Shown here piece by piece: positions 20,408-23,171 of a stretch of 23,171 nucleotides of DNA (the stretch's first letter is position 1; every line of letters begins with the position of its first letter). The position numbers and the translations under genes were made by a program. The notes under the pieces are model-generated. The model saw nothing but the letters and a program-made list of their open reading frames with translations. It did no database searches and was not told the DNA's origin. The stretch lies in the NCBI GenBank assembly GCA_900769075.1, contig CAAGFE010000096.1:1-23171 (forward strand). Direction: 5' to 3'. Source of the stretch: Clostridia bacterium (GTDB lineage Bacteria; Bacillota; Clostridia; Christensenellales; Aristaeellaceae).

Positions 20408-21247
20408 TTATTTCACAAAGCGCCTTGCCGCCAACGAGAGGAAATAGCACACGGCGGCGTAAAGCACGATCGCCGCGCCGGCGGAGGTATCCCAGGCATA
20501 GGCGCTCAGCAGGCCCGCGATGCCGCTGACCATGGCGATGCCGACGCTCCACGCGGCGTGGCTGCGGCTGGAACGGGCCAGGTTGCGGCCGGCGGCGGCG
20601 GGGAGAATCAGCAGGGCGTTGATGAGCATCACACCCACCCACTTGATCGCCAGCATGACCGCCACGGCCACCAGCACCACAAACAGGCACTCCACCAAGC
20701 GGGTGCGCACGCCCCGCGTCCGAGCCAGGGACGGGTTGACGGAGCTCAGCAGCAGATGGTTGTACATCGCCGCCCAAAGGATCGCGCCCGCGATCAGGGC
20801 GATGAGCAGGCAGAGCAAATCCTTCGGGGTGACCGCCAGCACATCGCCCACCAGGAGGGTGGAATACTTGGCGAATCCGCCGCCCCGGGAGAGGATCAGC
20901 AGCCCCGCCGCGATGGAGGTGGAGGAGAACACGCTGATGACCGTGTCCGTCGAGGCCGCGCCGGTCTGCTTGATCCGGCTGATGAGGAGCGCCCACACCA
21001 CGCCGAAGACGAGCATCGCCGCGAGATCGCTGGACACGCCCAGCACGATGCCCAGACCGATGCCGGTCAGGGCGCTGTGCCCCAGCGCGTCGGAGAAGAA
21101 GGCCATCTGCTGATTCACCGCCATCGTACCCAGCAGACCCAGCAGGGGCGTGAGCAGCAAGATGGCGAGGAAGGCGTTCTTCATGAAGGTGAAGGACAGC
21201 GCCTCGATGGGCAGGATGATATCCATGATGCGGTAGATGAGCGCCAT
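20408..21247 (-). CDS. znuB: Metal ABC transporter permease, ZnuB/MntB family
   Basis: The 279-residue, roughly nine-helix membrane protein has the family's hallmark regions: FFSDALGHSALTGIGLG early on, SSTSIAAGLLIL, YSTLLVGDVLAV and LINALLILPAAAGRNLA. These form the channel for zinc or manganese import. The ATG at 21247 overlaps the last base of the ATPase stop, with GGAGG 9 nt upstream, so the two subunits are made together. Zinc versus manganese cannot be decided from sequence; zinc is favoured by the M19 peptidase in the same operon. No substrate-binding lipoprotein gene is in the window. Confidence 0.9.
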   Translation of the reverse strand: MALIYRIMDIILPIEALSFTFMKNAFLAILLLTPLLGLLGTMAVNQQMAFFSDALGHSALTGIGLGIVLGVSSDLAAMLVFGVVWALLISRIKQTGAASTDTVISVFSSTSIAAGLLILSRGGGFAKYSTLLVGDVLAVTPKDLLCLLIALIAGAILWAAMYNHLLLSSVNPSLARTRGVRTRLVECLFVVLVAVAVMLAIKWVGVMLINALLILPAAAGRNLARSSRSHAAWSVGIAMVSGIAGLLSAYAWDTSAGAAIVLYAAVCYFLSLAARRFVK

Positions 21248-22062
21248 CAGAGGTCGCCTCCTTCCTGATTGTCGCCGGTGATGCGGGGGGACCAGCGTTC
21301 CACGCCGTGGTGGCGGGCGGAGGACAGATTGCGCGCGCCCACGCCGAACACCCTTTGAAACTCTGGGGAGGCGTACACCGTATCCGGCGGCCCCTGCACC
21401 AGCACGGATTTGTCCAGCAGCACCACATGATCGGCATACTGGCGCACGAGGGTCAGGTCGTGACTGACCAGCAGAATCGCCATGTGATGCTGTTCCTTCA
21501 GGCGGACGACCGTGTCCAGGAACATCCTCAGGCCGTTCTGATCCACGCCGGACACCGGCTCATCCAGCACCAGCAGGTCGGGGGCGGGGGAGATCGACAG
21601 CGCCAGCAGCACCCGCTGCAGTTCGCCGCCGGAGCAGCGGCCCAGGGGGCGCTTCAGCAGCTCCTCGCCCTGTACCTCCCGCAGCGCTTCCCGCACCTTC
21701 TCACGGGTCGCGCGGCTGACGCCCGTCCACACCGGGCGGCGGGTGAAGGCGGCGGCCATGAAATCCTCCACGGTGACGGGCATTTCCTTGTCAAAATCGA
21801 GATGCTGGGGGACATAGCCGGTGCGCAGCCGGGGAACGCTGCGGCCGTGTTCGTTCACATGGCGGATGGTGCCGCCGTGGGGGATTTCCCCCAGCAGGGC
21901 CCGGATGAGGGTCGTTTTCCCGGCGCCGTTCTGACCGATCAGCACGGTGAGCTGGCCGCAGTGGATGTGCATCGACACATCCTGCAACAGTGTCTGACCG
22001 CCGCGCACAACATGGACGTTGTCCAGCGCGATGCGGCAGAGGGAACAGGTTTCAGTGGGCAT
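21247..22062 (-). CDS. znuC: Metal ABC transporter ATPase, ZnuC/MntA family
   Basis: This 271-residue ATPase has Walker A GQNGAGKT (43-50), a Q-loop region TGYVPQHLDFDKEMPVTVEDF typical of zinc/manganese importers, signature CSGGELQRV, Walker B LLVLDEP with the D-loop SGVDQNG, and the switch His in LLVSHD. A CxxC pair (C6, C9) sits at the extreme N-terminus, and a C-terminal tail of about 30 residues extends past the core. ATG at 22062 has GGGAGG 5 nt upstream. It is first in a four-gene operon (ATPase, permease, glycosyltransferase-like, dipeptidase) transcribed away from rpiB. Confidence 0.92.
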   Translation of the reverse strand: MPTETCSLCRIALDNVHVVRGGQTLLQDVSMHIHCGQLTVLIGQNGAGKTTLIRALLGEIPHGGTIRHVNEHGRSVPRLRTGYVPQHLDFDKEMPVTVEDFMAAAFTRRPVWTGVSRATREKVREALREVQGEELLKRPLGRCSGGELQRVLLALSISPAPDLLVLDEPVSGVDQNGLRMFLDTVVRLKEQHHMAILLVSHDLTLVRQYADHVVLLDKSVLVQGPPDTVYASPEFQRVFGVGARNLSSARHHGVERWSPRITGDNQEGGDL

Positions 22063-22111
22063 GGGCGCCTCCCGTTGGTTTTGTCGGAAAAGGGTAAATT
22101 TCTACAAATAC

Positions 22112-22117
22112 AGTATA
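22112..22117 (-). promoter_or_regulatory. Extended -10 promoter of the metal-transport operon
   Basis: TATACT on the minus strand (22117-22112) is preceded by TGG, giving an extended -10 (TGnTATACT). A TTGACG at 22131-22126 is only 8 nt upstream and cannot be its -35. No recognisable Zur, AdcR or MntR box was found in 22074-22200. Confidence 0.45.
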
Positions 22118-22182
22118 CCACACATCGTCAAGGGGCGCGGGGAAAAAAAGACTGCCCGGCAGGAATCGCGGCTTGTTTCGCG

Positions 22183-22188
22183 TATAAT
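22183..22188 (+). promoter_or_regulatory. -10 element of rpiB
   Basis: A consensus TATAAT lies 48 nt before the rpiB ATG; the -35 region at 17-18 nt (CAGGAA) is poor. The leader contains an inverted repeat CCGGCG/CGCCGG (22204-22216). Confidence 0.5.
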
Positions 22189-22236
22189 AAAGACGAAATA
22201 GCGCCGGCGACGCCGGTGATGGGGAGGAAAAGACAA

Positions 22237-22683
22237 ATGATTGCGCTGGCATGCGACCACACCGGAATTGAGATGAAGAAGGAAATCATGAAAATGCTGG
22301 ACGAGATGGGTCTTGATTGGAAGGACTTCGGCACCAACGAAGCCGTCTCCTGCGATTATCCCGTCTACGGCTACCGCGCCGCCAAGGCCGTTGCCGACGG
22401 CGAATGCGACCGCGCCATCCTGATCTGCGGCACGGGCGTGGGCATCGGCATCGCCGCCAGCAAGGTCAGGGGTATCCGCGTGTGCACCTGCTCCGACGTG
22501 TACAGCGCCGAGCTGTCCAAGCGTCACAACAATTCGCAAATCCTCACCATGGGCGCCCGCGTGGTGGGCGTGGATCTGGCGAAGATGATCGCCCGTCACT
22601 GGCTGACCGCTGAGTTTGAGGGCGGCCGCCATCAGCGCAGGGTGGATTTGATCACCGCGATTGAGAACGGCGAAGAACTGTAA
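22237..22683 (+). CDS. rpiB: Ribose-5-phosphate isomerase B (RpiB/LacA family)
   Basis: The 148-residue isomerase interconverts ribose 5-phosphate and ribulose 5-phosphate in the pentose phosphate pathway. It shows the family pattern: ACDHTGIEMK near the N-terminus, DYP (40-42), the catalytic Cys64 in ICGTGVGIGIAASKVRGIR, the substrate-binding SKRHNNSQIL (94-103), and MGARVVG. The length is normal. Allose-6-phosphate or sugar-lyxose isomerases share the fold, so the exact sugar is likely but not certain. GGGGAGG (22221-22227) is 9 nt before the ATG. It is a single-gene unit with its own -10 element and terminator, divergent from the metal-transport operon. Confidence 0.95.
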   Translation: MIALACDHTGIEMKKEIMKMLDEMGLDWKDFGTNEAVSCDYPVYGYRAAKAVADGECDRAILICGTGVGIGIAASKVRGIRVCTCSDVYSAELSKRHNNSQILTMGARVVGVDLAKMIARHWLTAEFEGGRHQRRVDLITAIENGEEL

Positions 22684-22706
22684 TCGCTGTAGTCGTATCA
22701 GAACGG

Positions 22707-22739
22707 AGCGCTCGCTGCATGCCGGCGGGCGCTTTTTTT
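22707..22739 (+). terminator. Rho-independent terminator of rpiB
   Basis: A 9-bp stem with one T-G wobble (22707-22715 with 22725-22733) is followed by seven T (22733-22739), 24 nt after the stop codon. Confidence 0.9.
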
Positions 22740-22913
22740 CGTGGGACGATTCCGACACTTTTCAGACCGGCTTCACCCTTCCTTCACAAGAAGTTTCCGG
22801 TTTCATGAGGAATGTTCTGTATGCTGACAACGGCTTCCAATCGAAGAAAGAAAGGTGAATGCAGGTGACCGGTTCCATTCCCCGGGAGGAAGCGTAGAAC
22901 GTGGTTGTGCTGA
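22740..22913. other. Intergenic stretch before a transposase remnant
   Basis: No supported gene. Base composition drops relative to the genes to the left. A GGGAGG (22884-22889) precedes a GTG (22901) that opens VVLKMD before the sequence turns into the transposase C-terminus in another frame. This might be the start of the same element joined by deletion, but that is speculative. Confidence 0.3.
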
Positions 22914-23171
22914 AGATGGATCTCCAAACGCGGTTCTCCTCTGCTGCGAAAAACCGGTTACGAACTAATGCAATGTCTCAAACGCCTGAAACCGCAAGAC
23001 TGCCCTGTTTATTCCTACATTTGCAAGAAGGAAGCTGAAGGAAAATCTAAGAAAGCTGCAAAGATTGCCGGTCTAAACAAATTCCTACGCATCTACTACG
23101 CACGTGTAAAGGAGATATACGCACAGTTGGAACCGGCGCTCCTGTTCCAAGATTCTTCGAGCCCGAGGTAA
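22914..23171 (+). pseudogene. C-terminal remnant of an IS110-family transposase
   Basis: Reading in the frame of the final TAA (23169-23171), after an in-frame stop at 22911-22913, about 85 codons encode the conserved end of IS110-type transposases (Transposase_20 region). They include SKRGSPLLRKTGYELM, then LKPQDCPVYSYICKKEAEGK, then AGLNKFLRIYYARVKE. The N-terminal RuvC-like DEDD domain is absent, so it cannot be active. An internal ATG at 22968 could initiate a 67-codon peptide but lacks a good ribosome-binding site. Codon use is less GC-rich than the neighbouring genes, in keeping with acquisition from elsewhere. Ends of the element are not defined. Confidence 0.75.

Noticed and set aside
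18938..21268. A 776-codon open frame on the plus strand opposite the metal-transport operon
   Set aside because: Same shadow composition; it crosses three well-supported genes on the other strand.
22112..22131. TTGACG and TATACT as a promoter pair upstream of the metal ABC ATPase
   Set aside because: Only 8 nt apart; the -10 is better explained as an extended -10 element.
22805..22858. A 17-codon peptide after rpiB
   Set aside because: No ribosome-binding site, too short, and no recognisable sequence.

Overview
The window reads as chromosome of a GC-rich Firmicute, probably a gut-type Clostridia lineage; no rRNA or single-copy phylogenetic marker allows a closer call. The evidence is the ctsR-mcsA-mcsB-clpC stress operon, which is specific to Firmicutes, with a recognisable CtsR box. 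Purine-rich Shine-Dalgarno sites stand before almost every gene, promoters are sigma-A type, and genes are tightly packed in GC-rich codons.

Layout. Positions 1-290 are non-coding, with stem-loops, a terminator and a strong promoter. Positions 292-3279 (+) carry chorismate mutase, shikimate kinase, a diverged glutamate-5-kinase-like enzyme and a beta-lactamase-fold serine hydrolase. A possible small minus-strand gene converges on the last of these. Positions 3464-8220 (+) are the CtsR-controlled operon ctsR-mcsA-mcsB-clpC, which makes the arginine-phosphorylation-directed proteolysis system. Positions 8262-8578 (-) hold the remains of an ECF sigma/anti-sigma pair joined by an internal deletion. 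Positions 8704-10014 (-) encode an HtrA-like protease. Positions 16231-10143 (-) form one operon: response regulator, sensor kinase, two GerMN lipoproteins and a membrane protein that looks like a catalytically dead P-type ATPase. Positions 17035-16340 (-) encode a MacB/LolD-type ATPase with no permease nearby. Positions 17899-17102 (-) encode a secreted protein made of five alternating Cys-containing repeats. Positions 22062-18012 (-) are an operon with a zinc/manganese-type ABC ATPase and permease, a 482-residue glycosyltransferase-like protein and a metal-dependent M19 dipeptidase. RpiB is divergent at 22237-22683 (+). The window ends in a less GC-rich stretch with the C-terminal remnant of an IS110-family transposase.

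Functional reading. Much of the window concerns protein quality control (ClpC/McsB, HtrA) and envelope sensing (two-component operon with GerMN lipoproteins, metal import with a metallopeptidase). The least explained parts are (i) the RR-HK-GerMN-GerMN-pseudo-ATPase operon, which recalls actinobacterial mtrAB-lpqB but adds an apparent P-type-ATPase pseudoenzyme, (ii) the A-B-A-B-A repeat protein, and (iii) two genes whose ribosome-binding sites lie directly behind intrinsic terminators. All calls come from reading sequence and translations by eye; no database search was run.
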